64,000 nt of DNA from Tolypeutes matacus (Eukaryota > Chordata > Mammalia > Cingulata > Chlamyphoridae). The stretch is from the NCBI GenBank assembly GCA_026826555.1, contig JAKSZT010054304.1, positions 37,560,843 to 37,624,842 of the forward strand, read 5' to 3'. The notes below the pieces were generated by a model. That model ran no database searches. It was not told the origin of the DNA and saw only the letters and a list, made by a program, of their open reading frames with translations. Positions within the stretch are counted from its first letter, which is position 1, and each line of letters begins with the position of its first letter. Made by a program: the position numbers and the translations under genes. This document shows positions 37,500 through 49,517 of this stretch, in pieces.

Positions 37500-38870
37500 T
37501 TTTCCTAAATTATTTTTTTAAAAACAGTTTTAGTCACACTCCATACAATCCATCCAAAGTATAAAATCAGTGGCTTTCAGTATAATCAAAAGGTTGTGCA
37601 ATCATCACCAGTATAAATTTTAGAACATTTTCGTTATTCCAAAAAGGAAAATCCCAGATCTTTTATACCCCTCTATTATTGACCCTTAGCATTAGTATAG
37701 TAACTTTGTTACTATTTGTTTTAGCCAGCCAAAGGTGTACTGGTGCAAAGTACCAGAAATCGGTTGACTTTTATAAAGGGTATTATTTGGGGTAGAAGGT
37801 TACATTTCCCAGGCCATAAAGCGTAAGTTACTTCCCTCACCAAAATCTATTGCCACATGTTGGAGCAAAATGGCTGCCGGCTTCTGTGAGGCTTCCTGGG
37901 GTCCTCTCTTCCTGGGGCTTGCTTCTTTCTGGGCTCAGTTCCTCTGCTATCTCCACAAGGCCAGCTGTAGACTATCAGGCAAACATCTTGTTTCTCTTCC
38001 TGGGGCCTTTTTTCTTTCCTCAAACCAACTTCCTCTATATCCTTACTTTCCAGGGCTCCAGCTCAAAAATTCCAAACTTCCTTCTCTGCAGTGCAGTTTC
38101 TCTGTCCTACTGATGTGGCTTCTCTGCAGTGCAGTTTCATGTCCTACTGACATGGCCCAATCAAAGCCTTAATCATAATTTAATCAAGTAAAAGTAAAAC
38201 CTTTGAATCTAATACACTCTAATACACACAGAGGAAAAGACCAGTTTACAAGCATAATCCAATATTTATTTTTGGAATTCATCAATAATATCAAACTGCT
38301 GCACCATTGATGAAAAAATATTACACTATAACTATTCACTATAGTCCATGGTTTGCATTAACTGTATTTTCCTATATAACACACTATTATTGAATCTTTA
38401 ATAGTGACATACATTTGTTATAGTTCACGGAAAACCATTCTTATATTTGTACTATTAACTTCAGTCATCATTTACAACAGTGTCCACTATTTTATACAGT
38501 CCTAAGTTTAACCTCTAGCTTTATTTCTATTGACATACAAAACCCTAAACTTCTCATTTTAACCACAATCACACCCTTAAATCAGTGCTGTTAATTACCC
38601 TCACAGTAATGTGCTACCATCATCTCTATCCATTTCCAAACATTTACAATCATCCTTATTAAAAATTCTGTACACGTTAAGCATCAGCTCCCCATTCTCT
38701 ACCCTCATTCTATCAACTGGTCACTTATACTCCATATTTTAACTCCCTGAGTTTACTCATTATAATTAGTTCATATTCATGGCACCATACAATATTTTCA
38801 TTTTTGTGTCTGGCTTCTTTCACTCAGCATAATGCCCTCTATTCATTTTACTGAAAAAAAAAACATTCTT
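37500..38870 (-). mobile_element. L1 LINE 3' UTR, split by an LTR
   Basis: Antisense L1 3' UTR in two parts, 37500-37716 (GTTGTGCAATCATCACCAGT) and 38304-38870 (CTATAGTCCATGGTTTGCAT through GGCTTCTTTCACTCAGCATA). A family B LTR sits between them. Confidence 0.75.
37717..38303 (-). mobile_element. MaLR-type solo LTR, family B
   Basis: An antisense LTR of 587 bp, TGTTTTAGCCAGCCAAAGGT to AAACTGCTGCA, inserted in L1 3' UTR. Flanks CTATT (37712-37716) and CCATT (38304-38308) match at four of five bases, as an aged 5-bp duplication would. It contains an imperfect duplication around 38080-38160, where TTCTCTGCAGTGCAGTTTC occurs twice. The 87- and 100-codon forward frames are LTR shadows. Confidence 0.85.
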
Positions 38871-39188
38871 GAGTTATACCTAAATTACTTATTAAATATT
38901 GATTACTTAACAATTTAAGGAAATTTTTATGGTGCATATGAAGTAATAAATGAAGTTTCAACTTAATGTTGAAAGATTAATTATTACATTAATATTTGAT
39001 ATGTTACTATAAATTCCCCTCATTCTTCCAAGTGTGTGAATGTTTATTAAAGAAGCCTGGACTTGCTTACAGGGTTATTCAATTTCCAGTTTTTTAAATC
39101 CTAATTTCCTGTGAACTCTTGCCATAGAAAGGGTATGATATAGACTTTGCAACCTAAGAGTTACATGTATAATTTCTGACCGCCACCG
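38871..39188. other. Unassigned tract
   Basis: AT-rich spacer between the L1 fragment and the next LTR. Nothing recognised. Confidence 0.5.
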
Positions 39189-39791
39189 TGTTAGTAGCCA
39201 AAAGCGGTGCTCATGCAAAGTACCAGAATTCTGTTGGATTTTATAAAGGGTATTTATTTGGGGTAGAAGCTTACAGTTACCAGGCCCTAAAGAGTCCAAC
39301 TCAAGGTACCATAGAGGTATTTTCTCACCTCAAGTTTGTTGCCACGGGTTGACGCAAGATGGCGGGTAATGTCTGAGGGTTCAGCCTTCCTTCTTCCTCT
39401 TAAGACTCTGTGGTCCCAGCTTCTTCTGATCTCAGCTGTAGGGACTCATTTCTTTCTGTGCTCAGCTGTTCTATTCTCTTCACAAGGTCAGCTGTAGACC
39501 ATCAGCTCATCTCTCTTCCCCAGGCCGTTGTGTGTCTATCTAGCTGTCTCTCTTTCTCTGTGTTCTTCTCTGTGTATCTAATTCTCTGTGAGATTGTTTT
39601 ATCAGTCCACCAGGGGGGCAGTCACACTCTAATGACATGTTTGAATTAAAGCCCTAGTCTTAACATAATTTAATCAAAGGCATCTAAACTGAATCAAATA
39701 CAATCAAAGAGTTATCACACCCAGAGGAACAGACCAGTTTACAAATATAATCTCTCTTTTTGGAACTCATAGATAATCTCAAACTGCTGCA
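39189..39791 (-). mobile_element. MaLR-type solo LTR, family B
   Basis: An antisense family B LTR of about 603 bp with start TGTTAGTAGCCAAAAGCGG and end AAACTGCTGCA. The internal GGGTATTTATTTGGGGTAGA block is shared with the other copies. Target duplication not clear. Confidence 0.8.
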
Positions 39792-39870
39792 ACCACTAAT
39801 TGAGCAAATCATTTAACTTATCTCAGCCCCAGTTCTGCATCTGAAAAGTGTACATTCTAAAATTTAACTT
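39792..39870 (-). mobile_element. MIR SINE fragment
   Basis: GAGCAAATCATTTAACTTAT followed by CAGCCCCAGTTCTGCATCTG corresponds to the antisense MIR block 'gggcaagtcacttaacctctctgagcctcagtttcctcatctg'. Confidence 0.7.
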
Positions 39871-39995
39871 CATGCCTGTTTTGACATTGAAGATAATGGT
39901 TATAAATTACCTGCCACCATTGAAATACTAAATTTTTGCCACTTAATAAATTATTGCCATATTTGCAATGTGGTGGAGAGATTTATACTGGGGAT

Positions 39996-40029
39996 AGTAT
40001 GATTTTTGTTTAAGTATGATTTTTGTTTA
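39996..40029. repeat. Exact 17-bp tandem duplication
   Basis: AGTATGATTTTTGTTTA occurs twice head to tail at 39996-40012 and 40013-40029. Confidence 0.9.
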
Positions 40030-40488
40030 AGTGCTAAAGCAATTATTAACTTTTGGATTCTTGGATGTGACATAACTACTGAGAGTCTTTCTTCTAATTT
40101 TATAAAATAGAAAGTATAAAACCTGCCCTACAGAGCTCTAGGTGTCCAATGAAATTGTATGTGAGAAAAAGCAGCATAACTAAGCTGATGCAACCAATGC
40201 TTTTCATGTGAAGATCAACCAGAGCTCCTCCCAAAGTGATGTGTACGAGGCATGGTTTGGCCAAAGAAATAGTAGACAATCGCAGCCAGCATAATACACC
40301 ACATTAGATAGGCTGGGATGACTTGATGGCATTCCAAACACCTAGAAAACAAAATCTCTTCCACTAATTGCTACTCCATCTTCTACCTCATCTACTCAAG
40401 GAATTTTTAAAACAAAAGACATGAGCATTTTATGTATAATAAACAAAAGAGTAAAGACATGTTTTTATGTTACTTGAAATTATGCCAC
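40030..40488. other. Unassigned tract
   Basis: No element or gene recognised between the duplication and the sense LTR. Confidence 0.5.
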
Positions 40489-41130
40489 TGTGGCAGTTTG
40501 ATATTACTTATGATTTCCAGAAAGTAATATTGATTATGTTTGTAAAATGGTCTTTTTCTCTAGGTGTGATATCCTTTGATTGTATTCAATTTAAAGGTTT
40601 AACATTTACTTGATTATGTTAAGATTAGGGCTTTAGTTCGACTATGTCATTAGGGCATGCAGGGTTGAGTCCCTGTCCCCTTGGTGGGCTATATAAATGA
40701 GCACTCAATCAAGAAGACAGAATAAGATACACAGGAGAAGATGCATAGAGGAATAGAGAGAGCGCCACAGACAGGGAAGAGGAATGAACTTTGATCCTGC
40801 GACCCCAGGAAGAGAGATGAGCCATTTGCCTGATAGTCTACAGCTGACCTTGTGAAGAGACCAGAGCAGCTGAGCCCAGAAAGAAATGAGCCCTCCAGCC
40901 TACAGCTGAGATTGGAAGAAGCTGGGCCCACAGAGCCTTAAGAGAAAGGCTGAACCCTTACAGACATTGCCTGCCATGACATTTGGTGAGGAAGTACCTC
41001 TTATGGTACCTTGAGGTGGACTCTCTAGGGCCTTGTAACTGTAAGCTTTTACCCCAAATAAATACCCTTCATAAAAGCCAATAGATTTCTGGTGCTTTGC
41101 ATCAGCATCCCTTTTGGCTGACTAATACAG
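40489..41130 (+). mobile_element. MaLR-type solo LTR, family B
   Basis: A sense-oriented LTR of 642 bp and one of the best copies for defining the ends: TGTGGCAGTTTGATATTACT to GGCTGACTAATACA. It has a TATATAAATGAGCACTC promoter-like stretch near 40690 and AATAAATACCC (polyadenylation-like) near 41058. Flanks GCCAC (40484-40488) and GCCAT (41131-41135) match at four of five. The reverse 80-codon frame inside it is not a gene. Confidence 0.85.
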
Positions 41131-42673
41131 CCATCTTTTAAATGTTCTTCAAGATCTGTATTTGAAGAAAACAAGTTTAAATAACCACATTGTTATAAAT
41201 TGTTGCCTTTTAGATTAACATAATTCCTCAGAACTTTTATTTTTTATATACCAATGTGGTTTTAGGTATATTTAAATGATAGAATAATTCTTTGTCACAC
41301 TAGTACTCCAACAGAGACACAATTGTACATGCATGCACATACACACACAATCAAATAGCACTATCATCATTCTATACAGTGAAACTTACGGGTAATACAG
41401 CTTTATTTACTACTACATTTTTAAGCATACAGCCTTTGTTTTCCTTCTTTGAAGATTATTATGATGCTTGAAATGTGCCAGCAATTTCAATTTTGTGTCA
41501 ATAAATACTCATGAAGTATAGAAGAAAGGGAAAAACAAAGAAAGTTGGAAGGCAAGGGATTTAACTGAAAAATAATCAATGAATTTCATTCTGCCTCCTT
41601 CATATGCACTAAAAATCCCTGTTGTGTGTACCTTAGACATTGAGGTTGATTAATATTCAGGAAGCCTAAATGGAAATAGATATACATAGTCAAATTTAGA
41701 AACAGGAGAATTATGACAGGAAAATCCTCCAGTGACTTGACACAGGTTCACATTTGCCTTCTACCAAAGGAATGAACATAGCTTGGCTGGGCATAATCCT
41801 GGATCAATTGAAGAAAGATGCATTTTAGATAATATAGGATAATTATTAGGAAAGTGATCTTACACATAAATGGTTTATGATATCCATTACCCTATGTTTT
41901 TCCAGTATGACTTTTTAAAATAATATTTTATTGATGATCAGAGGAGAAACAAAAGACTGAAAAATTGAATTATCTCTAGGGTTGAAAATGAATTTCATAT
42001 CTGTCAAAGATAGTATATGAGAAACTAAGTAAAATATGGCAATAGAATTCCAAATAAATGATTTTAACTACCTGTATTCTATAACTCATATAAATGCTTG
42101 TGAATTTTATTTCTTTTAAGAAAATTTCAAGATCCTTTTTAAAACCTGCAGCTATAAAGCAATGCCTGCTTTCCATTAAATGTTATATATCCCTTTCTAA
42201 TAATATTTTATTGGTTCCTTTGGTATCATTTTAAAATTTAATTGAATAAAAAGATGAATGCTGTCACATTAAAAAAATAAATGCCAAACCTTCATAAATG
42301 ATTTATCTATTCAAACAAAAATAATAAAATCTGAGGATCCCACAAATATTTGAGGAGAACTCCTCTGTGCTCTTGGAATACATGGTACTGGGAATAGCAA
42401 AATGAATGGTCTCAACGATTACATAATTTATTAAATGAGATATATTCTTATAATTAATTATCAAAGTGATCAGCACTATGAATCCAGCAGTATGAGCTAT
42501 TATTCAGTATTATGAAAAGCATTCACACTAAGTAGAGAAAAAGAAGCAGTAAATTGTATTGGGTATGAAAAGTGGGGTGAGGTTGTTATGGAGAAAACCA
42601 TTAAGGAAGAGCTTGGTGAAAGCAAGAATGTTCTAGAGAAAAGAGAATAGGCTTTGGTTTCAGAGATACCTCA
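41131..42673. other. Unassigned tract
   Basis: AT-rich, with no recognisable gene or repeat. The 66-codon reverse frame (41976-42176) has no known motif. Confidence 0.5.
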
Positions 42674-43140
42674 TGTTTAATTTCCTTGGCTGCTCAATAA
42701 AATACCATGCAATAGGTCAGCTTAAACAATGGTAATTTGTTAGCTCATGGTTTTGAGGCTAAAGGAGAGTCCAAATCAAGGCATCATCAAGGCAATGCTT
42801 TCTTCCCTAAGATTTGCATTCTGAGGCTGGCTGCCAGTGACCCTTCGTTTTTTTCTCTGTCACATAGCAATGCACATGGCAAACTCTCCTGGACTCTCCC
42901 TTCTCTTCTGGGTTCTGTTGACCTTCAGTTCTTACTTCTTGGGGCTTTCTCTTTCTATGTCTGAATTTCATTCTACTTTTAAAAGGACTCCAGTAATAGG
43001 ATTAAGAACTATCCTCATTGAGGTGGGACACACCTTAATTGAAGTAACCTCATCAGAAAGTCTTACAATTCACACCCACAGGAATGCATTAATTTTAAGA
43101 AAATGTTTTTCTGGGGTACATACGGTTCCAAACCACCACA
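42674..43140 (-). mobile_element. MaLR-type solo LTR, family A
   Basis: An antisense family A LTR of 467 bp, TGTTTAATTTCCTTGGCTGC to AACCACCACA. It aligns along its length with 7809-8277 (shared TCCAAATCAAGGCATCAT). Flanks CCTCA and CCTGA match at four of five bases. Confidence 0.85.
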
Positions 43141-43144
43141 CCTG

Positions 43145-43300
43145 ACTAGGTCACTGTGACCACATTAGGCTTAATTCATTCATTTATAAAATGAGAGCAA
43201 TAATGCCTTCTTTCCAGAGATGAAGTGAAGATTAAATTTGGCATTATATGCGTAGTGCCTGGCACATACAGAGGCTCGACAATTCCTAGCTAATAATGTT
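43145..43300 (-). mobile_element. MIR SINE relic
   Basis: TTCATTTATAAAATGAGAGC and GTAGTGCCTGGCACATACAG match the antisense MIR pattern ('tcatctgtaaaatggg', 'agtgcctggcacat'). Confidence 0.75.
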
Positions 43301-43469
43301 ATTCAAAGAAAGTAATATTTCAACTCATTCTAGAAAATTCTATGATTTTTACCAAGGGTGTATTGGGAACACTTTTTTTCATTTGAGAGAAAAGTACTAA
43401 TGGTATATAAAAATAAAAGTGCATCGCATGGACATGGAATAGTAAATATTCTGTTATGACTAGAAACTG

Positions 43470-44430
43470 TATATAGAGAGTGATGGAGACTTCTGGTCGC
43501 CAGTCCAAAATGTAAAGAGTTTGGGATTTTCTCTCCCATTCTAACAAGAAAAAAAGCTGAAAAAACGGATAAACAACAACTCTTATTAAGACCCTCAGAG
43601 AATTGAGGTTACAGGGAAAACTACTGCTCCAAAATCTGGAGAAAGTTGTGGATTCAGAGAATCACAATTTACCAGGAGAAAGCCAAGAGAAGATGCTCCC
43701 AGATAGAGCCAGTAATGGTGGGAACACTTAAATTGTTATTGATGGATTGCTGGAGACTCAATATGGAATAGCTTGTGAGTTAAAACAAACAAATCTAAAA
43801 TGATTCCACGGTTCCCGTTCTTAGAGGAGTACCAGGAGCCCCACCAGGTTCTCAATGTGAAGATCAGAGAAAACTTCCCTTCATGCTTCCAGCAGGGAGG
43901 GAGAAAATAAACATTTTAAAATATGCCCCAGCCTTCTGTTCCCCTTAAAAAAAGACTGTACTGAAAAGAAACTTATACTCAAAACTAACCAACTTGGGCA
44001 AAGGGAAATACCCAACACTCCAGCTCCCTTTAGCCTGCCTGTTTCACCTAAGGTGGGAGGTGAGAAGCACTTGTGGAGGTCACATTTCAGGGGTACAGGC
44101 TCACTAATAGACTGAGACCTAATCATAAGATTATAGAACATTTACCATTCTCCCCACATTTTACCACCATTTCAATAGGACACCTCTATAATAACAGGGA
44201 TTACAAGAGAAAGAACTGCAAAGCTCAGAGCTTATTTCAGAAGTACCTAGAAAAATCCAAAAACAATAGGGGAGATGGAAACAAGGACACCAGAGGGAAT
44301 TTCAACCTCTGACACCTACAGCTACAGCAAACAGTAAACAAAGTCTAACATGTAGCTAGAAAAACATAAAACTTCACACTAAAGGTCTATTTATATCTGA
44401 GAAAGTAATGGGAAATACGCACAAAAAAGC
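43470..44430 (+). mobile_element. Probable L1 5' UTR-type sequence
   Basis: GC-richer than its surroundings and built like L1M 5' regions (GACTTCTGGTCGCCAGTCC; AACAATAGGGGAGATGGAAA; AGCAAACAGTAAACAAAGTC). Family assignment is from general resemblance only. The 86-codon reverse frame (43881-44141) is probably chance. Confidence 0.5.
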
Positions 44431-45049
44431 ATCCTAGGCCCTGATAATTAAAAACACACACACAAAAAAAACTTAGATGTTTTGCTCATAATGTTGACTG
44501 GATTGTGTAGTCAATGTGAATGAGTGACGTAGGGCTTAAGCAGGCAGTGGCTATAGGAAAAAAAATGGATATGAATGACATATATTGGACATTGAATAGG
44601 TTAGAAATGATCACTAACTATGGGTGAGGAATGAAAGAAAAGAGGTCAAAACTAGTTCCTAAAATGTAATATTTTAAGAAAATATGAAAAAAATTAGAAT
44701 TAAGAAAACTGAATAGGAGCCTTAAAAAAGGCATATTTTCAATATTTTGAAAAATATTTACTCTAGAATAAATACATTCAAATTGGTTCTTTATAGTTTT
44801 TAAATATATATATTATCCTTATAAATAAAGTCAAGGGAAATACTATAGTATTTCCAACAACATAATATTCAGCTATATAAAGTGTCATTATAAAACTCAT
44901 ATTCATGAGATCTCTAGGACATAGAAAAATAAGTTATATGTAAATAAAATTTGTCTTTTGATTAATAATGAGTTATACTTTAAAATTGTGATCTGATATT
45001 TATCTATCTAATACATTGAATGAAGATGAAAAACATTTTAGCCAGTGTC
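44431..45049. other. Unassigned AT-rich tract
   Basis: Nothing recognised. Very low GC, with several A-runs. Confidence 0.5.
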
Positions 45050-45930
45050 ATGCTACTTTCAGTGATATGTTACCTATTAGTTTTTCCTTTCTCTTTTAAA
45101 ACTATAATATATTACAGACATAAAAATAAAGAAAATAATATAGCTGAAACCCAGGTAAGCATCAAGTTTTAACACGTGCGCATTTTTGTCATCTTTATAC
45201 TAGAATTTTTAAAAGCCAAAACTTTATGCATGAATTTGAACTCTCACCCCAATAATAACTTCTTTCCTCCCCCACAGAGAATTTTCTGTATATCTTTCCC
45301 ACTCATTGTTTATTGTATAATATATAAATAGACAGATGAATATAGCCATAGCCTATATTGTAAATTCTTAATTTATATTAAAAATGTATTATACTTTTAA
45401 AACTTTTGTCATACAGCATACCTTCTGAAATTTATCCATATTAATAGAAGATTTATTTAATTTTTGAAACCTCCTACATAATTTTGTTTTACGTTAGAAT
45501 TAGTTATATATTCCCTTATTAAGACATCTGGGCTGTACCCACGTTTTCATTAAACATAATGTTGTAAACTACCGTGAACTAATTATCTTACATACTTGTG
45601 TGAAAGTTTTTTATTGAGTTTTAGGGGTTCTTTATATACCAAGAGTACTTTATTAGTTATATGTATTTCAAATATATTCTTCCAAAGTTTGACTTGTGTT
45701 ACAAAGTTATACTTCCAGTGTTACTTGTCTTTTAATTTGTTTTGGCTACTGTCATATAGAAGTTTTAAATTTTAATACAATTAAATGCATCAATGTTTAC
45801 ATTTATGTTTGTACTATTAAATAAATAATTTCTTACCTGAATGTCATAAATATAGTCTTCTGTATTTTCTTGTATAAGTTTTACAGTTTTGTGTTTTTTA
45901 TGTATAATGTGACATACAGATAAAATTTTA
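45050..45930 (-). mobile_element. Old L1 LINE 3' relic
   Basis: The antisense L1M 3' pattern is visible though worn: TTTATCCATATTAATAGAAG, then GACATCTGGGCTGTACCCAC, and TTTTATTGAGTTTTAGGGGT into ORF2-like sequence. Confidence 0.6.
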
Positions 45931-47006
45931 TGGATTTTTCCATATCACAAGTGACCAGTGCCACTGATCCACAAGGCCATCTGTACCACATGTCATAAAC
46001 CAGACTTCCTGGTGTGTTCTTCATATACTGTCACCATGTCTCCCTTGTATCCCATTCAGGCTGACTAGAGAAAGAAGTACAGTTTAAAGACTTGCCTGAC
46101 CTCAGTGTAATTAACACCAAATAATGAGGAAAAAGTAAGAGAAGTCAATGTTTTAATTGTAGGAGACATTTGGAAATAAAGATATAAAGACTATACATTT
46201 TTTTAAAATCATCTATTCATTAAAACAACAGAATGTGAATATAGATTATCCTTTCCATTGAAGGTTTGCAAAATTCGCATTGCCATATTTTCAGAGGTGT
46301 GTAAATTTAGTTGTACAAGTTTCTGTTTGGATAAAAGATATCCTAAAACAAAATATAGTTGCAAATATGCTCACAATATTCCTATGCATTAAATATTTTA
46401 TCCTCATTTTACAGATGAAATATTAATTGATCATTAAAGAAGTCAGATGATTTATATAAGCACATCAACATAAAATGTTTAGGATTTTAACCTCTTGGGT
46501 ATGCTGCCACAGCGAATTAGTAATTTTCTCCTTCACCTCCTTTTCCTCTTTTTCTCCAACTTCTTCATATTTTCCCAACCCATAATCATATTAGATCCCT
46601 AGTTATACCAGATCCCACACCTCTACAAGCAAACATCGATTAACTCCTCACAACCATTGTATTCAATGTAAACTGGATTTGACCAGGGATGAGAACCTGG
46701 GTTGAGCTGGACCAGAGTTAATTGCTAAGAATGTAGAAGTAGGATATAGAAGTTAATGTCCAGTGGATGGAAACTATATAACAAGACAAAGGTGAGGCAT
46801 GTTGGTAATTGGAGTCAATGAAAGATAAGAGCAGAGAAAATATGTGAACAATTAATGGCTTTTTTTTCCCAAATGTGATGAAAACATGAAGCCCACATCC
46901 AAGAATTTCATCAAATCCTAAGCATAATAAACATGGGGTAAACTACCCAATGATCTCATAATTAAAATGCCCAAACCAGAAAGGAAATCTTAAAATCAGT
47001 CACAAT
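45931..47006. other. Mostly unassigned, one MIR-like piece
   Basis: 46370-46500 has a sense MIR-like core (TATCCTCATTTTACAGATGA). The rest is unrecognised. Confidence 0.5.
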
Positions 47007-47019
47007 AAAAAGATATGCT

Positions 47020-47378
47020 GGAGAATAGATGTGTCTCAAAAGTTGGGTGTCTGCCTTCCACATGGGAGTTCCTGGGTTCGGTTTCCAGTGCTTCCTAAAG
47101 AAGACAAGCAGACACAATGAGGAGAAACAACAAGAACAAGGAGACACAACTAGGATACACAATGAGCAAAGAGCAGATGTGGCTCAAGCAGTTGGACACC
47201 TGAATCCCACATGGGAGGTCCAGGGTTTGGTTCACAGTGCCCCTAAAGAAGATGAGTGGAAACAGAAAGCAGACACAGCAAGCACACAATGAGCAGATAC
47301 AGCGAGCGCAAACAACAAGCAGACAGACAAGGGAGCAATCTCAGGGGAGGGAGAAATAAGTAAATAAACCCTTTTTAA
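47020..47378 (+). mobile_element. DAS-type SINE, dimer
   Basis: Sense heads at about 47021 and 47168 (GAGCAGATGTGGCTCAAGCA), linked by AGACACAATGAGGAGAAAC-type sequence and ending AAATAAACCC. The exact 13-bp target duplication AAAAAGATATGCT (47007-47019, 47379-47391) makes this one of the cleaner insertions in the window. Confidence 0.92.
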
Positions 47379-47823
47379 AAAAAGATATGCTAAGAACACA
47401 GGAACAACAATAAAGATGACATTGTTCCCCACCACCTTGCTGAATTCATTTACTAGTCTAGTAGCTATATTGTGGATTTTTCAGGATTTTCTGTATATAG
47501 GATGATGTCATCTGCAAATAGGGAACATTTTACTTCTTCCTTGAGTGTCTTTTATTTATTTTTCTTGACTAATTTCTCTGGAAAAAAATTATACTATAAT
47601 GTTAAAGAGCAGTTGTTACTGTGGGCATACTTGTCTTGTTCCTGATCTTAGAGCAAAAGTTTTCAGTCTTTCATCATTAAATAGGATGTTAGCTGTGGGC
47701 TTTTCATATATGCTTTTTTACCATTTTGAGGAAGTTTCCTTCTATTCTTATTGTTCTAAGTGTTTTTTATCAATAAGGGTGCTGGATTTTGTCAATTGCC
47801 TTTTTTTAATCTATTGACTTGAT

Positions 47824-47996
47824 TGTGGTGGTTTGAAACTGTATATGCCCCAATCTATTCCATTCCTGTGGGTGTGAAACCGTTTTAAGTAGGATCTTTT
47901 GATGAGAGTATTTCAGTTAAAGTGTGACTTTCCTCATTCAGGACAGGACTTAATCCTATTACTGGGGTGTCCTTTACGAACAGAATGAATACAGAA

Positions 47997-48062
<66 letters not shown>

Positions 48063-48325
48063 TGGAAGCCATGGCTTTAAGCCATGTTGCTTAAAGCAAC
48101 AAAACCTGGAACAGGAGGGAGAGACCAACAAATACCACCATGTACCTTGCCAAGTGGCAGGGCCTAAGGATTGCCAGCCACTAATCTTTGGGAAGAAAGC
48201 ATCAATTTGATGATGCCTTGATTTGGATATTCTCAAGGCTTCAAACTGTAAGCTAATAAATTCCCATTGTTTAAAACCAATCAATTTTATGGTTTCTGCT
48301 TTAAACAGCCTAGGAAACTAAAACA
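47824..48325 (+). repeat. 5' LTR of MaLR provirus (family A)
   Basis: 502 bp, TGTGGTGGTTTGAAACTGTA to AGGAAACTAAAACA. It contains a long (GA)n run at 47993-48058, an inverted AAAGCCATGG / CCATGGCTTT hairpin at 48056-48079, and AATAAATTCCC near 48254. The 116-codon reverse frame over it is an LTR shadow. Confidence 0.9.
47993..48058. repeat. (GA)n microsatellite in 5' LTR
   Basis: About 65 bp of AG/GA repeats with few interruptions. The equivalent place in the 3' LTR (49701-49714) has only about seven AG units. Confidence 0.95.
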
Positions 48326-48410
48326 GATTTTGGTACCAGTAGAGAGGGGTTATACTAATGTAAATACAGTTTGGAATTAGGTAATGAGTAAAGGCTAGAA
48401 GAATTGTGCA

Positions 48411-48980
48411 GTGCTTGATAGAAAAGGCCCAGATTGCTTAGAAGAGACTATTGATAGAAATATGGACGCTAAAGGTACTTCTGATGGGGTCTTAGACCGA
48501 ACTGATGAATGTGTCATTGTAAACTGGAAGAAAGAAGACTCTTGTTTTAAAGTGGCAGAAAACTTGGCAAAATTGAGTCCTAATTTCCAATGGAAAGCAG
48601 AATTTGAAAGTGATGAGCTTGGATTTTTAGTTGAGGAGATTTCCAAGCTCAGTGTTGAAACTGCAGCCTGGTTTCTCTTTGCAGTTTATAGTAAAATGCA
48701 AGAGGAAAGAGATATGCTTAGAGCCGAACTCCTAGGCACAAAGAAACCATAATTTGATGGTTTGGAAAATTCTGTGCTTCCAGAAAGTGAGTGTCCACAG
48801 AATAGTACTCCATGGGAGGGTTTAACTGAACATGTAACCAGTCAGCCATTTTGCTGCAAGCCAAGAAGGGAAATGCAGTTATACAGAAAGTATTTATGGC
48901 AAGTTCATTTGTCTAATGGTTTGGACCCATGTAATCTACATGCAAAATCAGCAAGTTTTTTGCAAGATCTGTATGAATAG
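48411..48980 (+). pseudogene. MaLR gag-like remnant, one in-frame stop
   Basis: A 113-codon frame (48411-48752) is followed after a single TAA (48750-48752) by about 75 more open codons in the same frame, ending at 48980. The product is acidic and helical-looking (segments such as KMQEERDMLRAELLG) with no protease or polymerase motif. Its position directly after the 5' LTR and primer site fits the gag-like sequence of MaLR elements. It is non-functional; the frame is closed by the stop and no pol follows. The assignment to gag rests on position and family knowledge, not on a domain match. Confidence 0.6.
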
Positions 48981-49102
48981 AACCACTGCTAGCCTGCACT
49001 TAAAGGGAAAGATTGAAGGAAAAATCACTTCAAGGGCAGAACCATGGAAGCTGAGGTCTGGAACAAAGATATCTTCTCAGGCTAACAGAGTGGACCCACC
49101 AT

Positions 49103-49477
49103 GTGCATGGAAAGGGTGAGTCTGTCCTGGCACTTGGAGAGGGCAGGCTTTCTTCCTCATTGTTTATGAAGAGTGCTGCCACCTCAATCTTCAGAGAGGA
49201 TAGAGCATACTCCCCACTGATTGTAGAGAGTCTGGCAACCATCCCTGTTTTCTCAGAGGGTGGAGCCTATTTCCCAGGGATTGGGGAGAGTCTAGTCATC
49301 AACCCAGTGTCTGTCCCTTTTTATACATTGAAATCAGACAACTTGTTCTCTAGGTTTCACAGGTCCACAGATGGAGGGGAATTGTGCCCCAGGACAGACA
49401 CACCTGTTAATGATTTTTATGAGACATTGTACTTAGTATTGTTACTGAAAGGACTTAAGGCTTTGAGGATATTATAA
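49103..49477 (+). pseudogene. Second MaLR internal open frame with 60-bp repeats
   Basis: A 124-codon open frame in a different phase from the gag-like frame. Residues about 14-73 come from three imperfect 60-bp (20-codon) units (about 49141-49315); units two and three share ESLATIPVFSEGGA- and GESLVINPVS-like cores. I know of no function for this sequence. It lies between the gag-like remnant and the 3' LTR and may be non-coding repeat sequence that happens to lack stops. Confidence 0.45.
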
Positions 49478-49517
49478 TGGAATGAATACATAACCTTTGG
49501 GGGTCCAGAGGGTGGAT

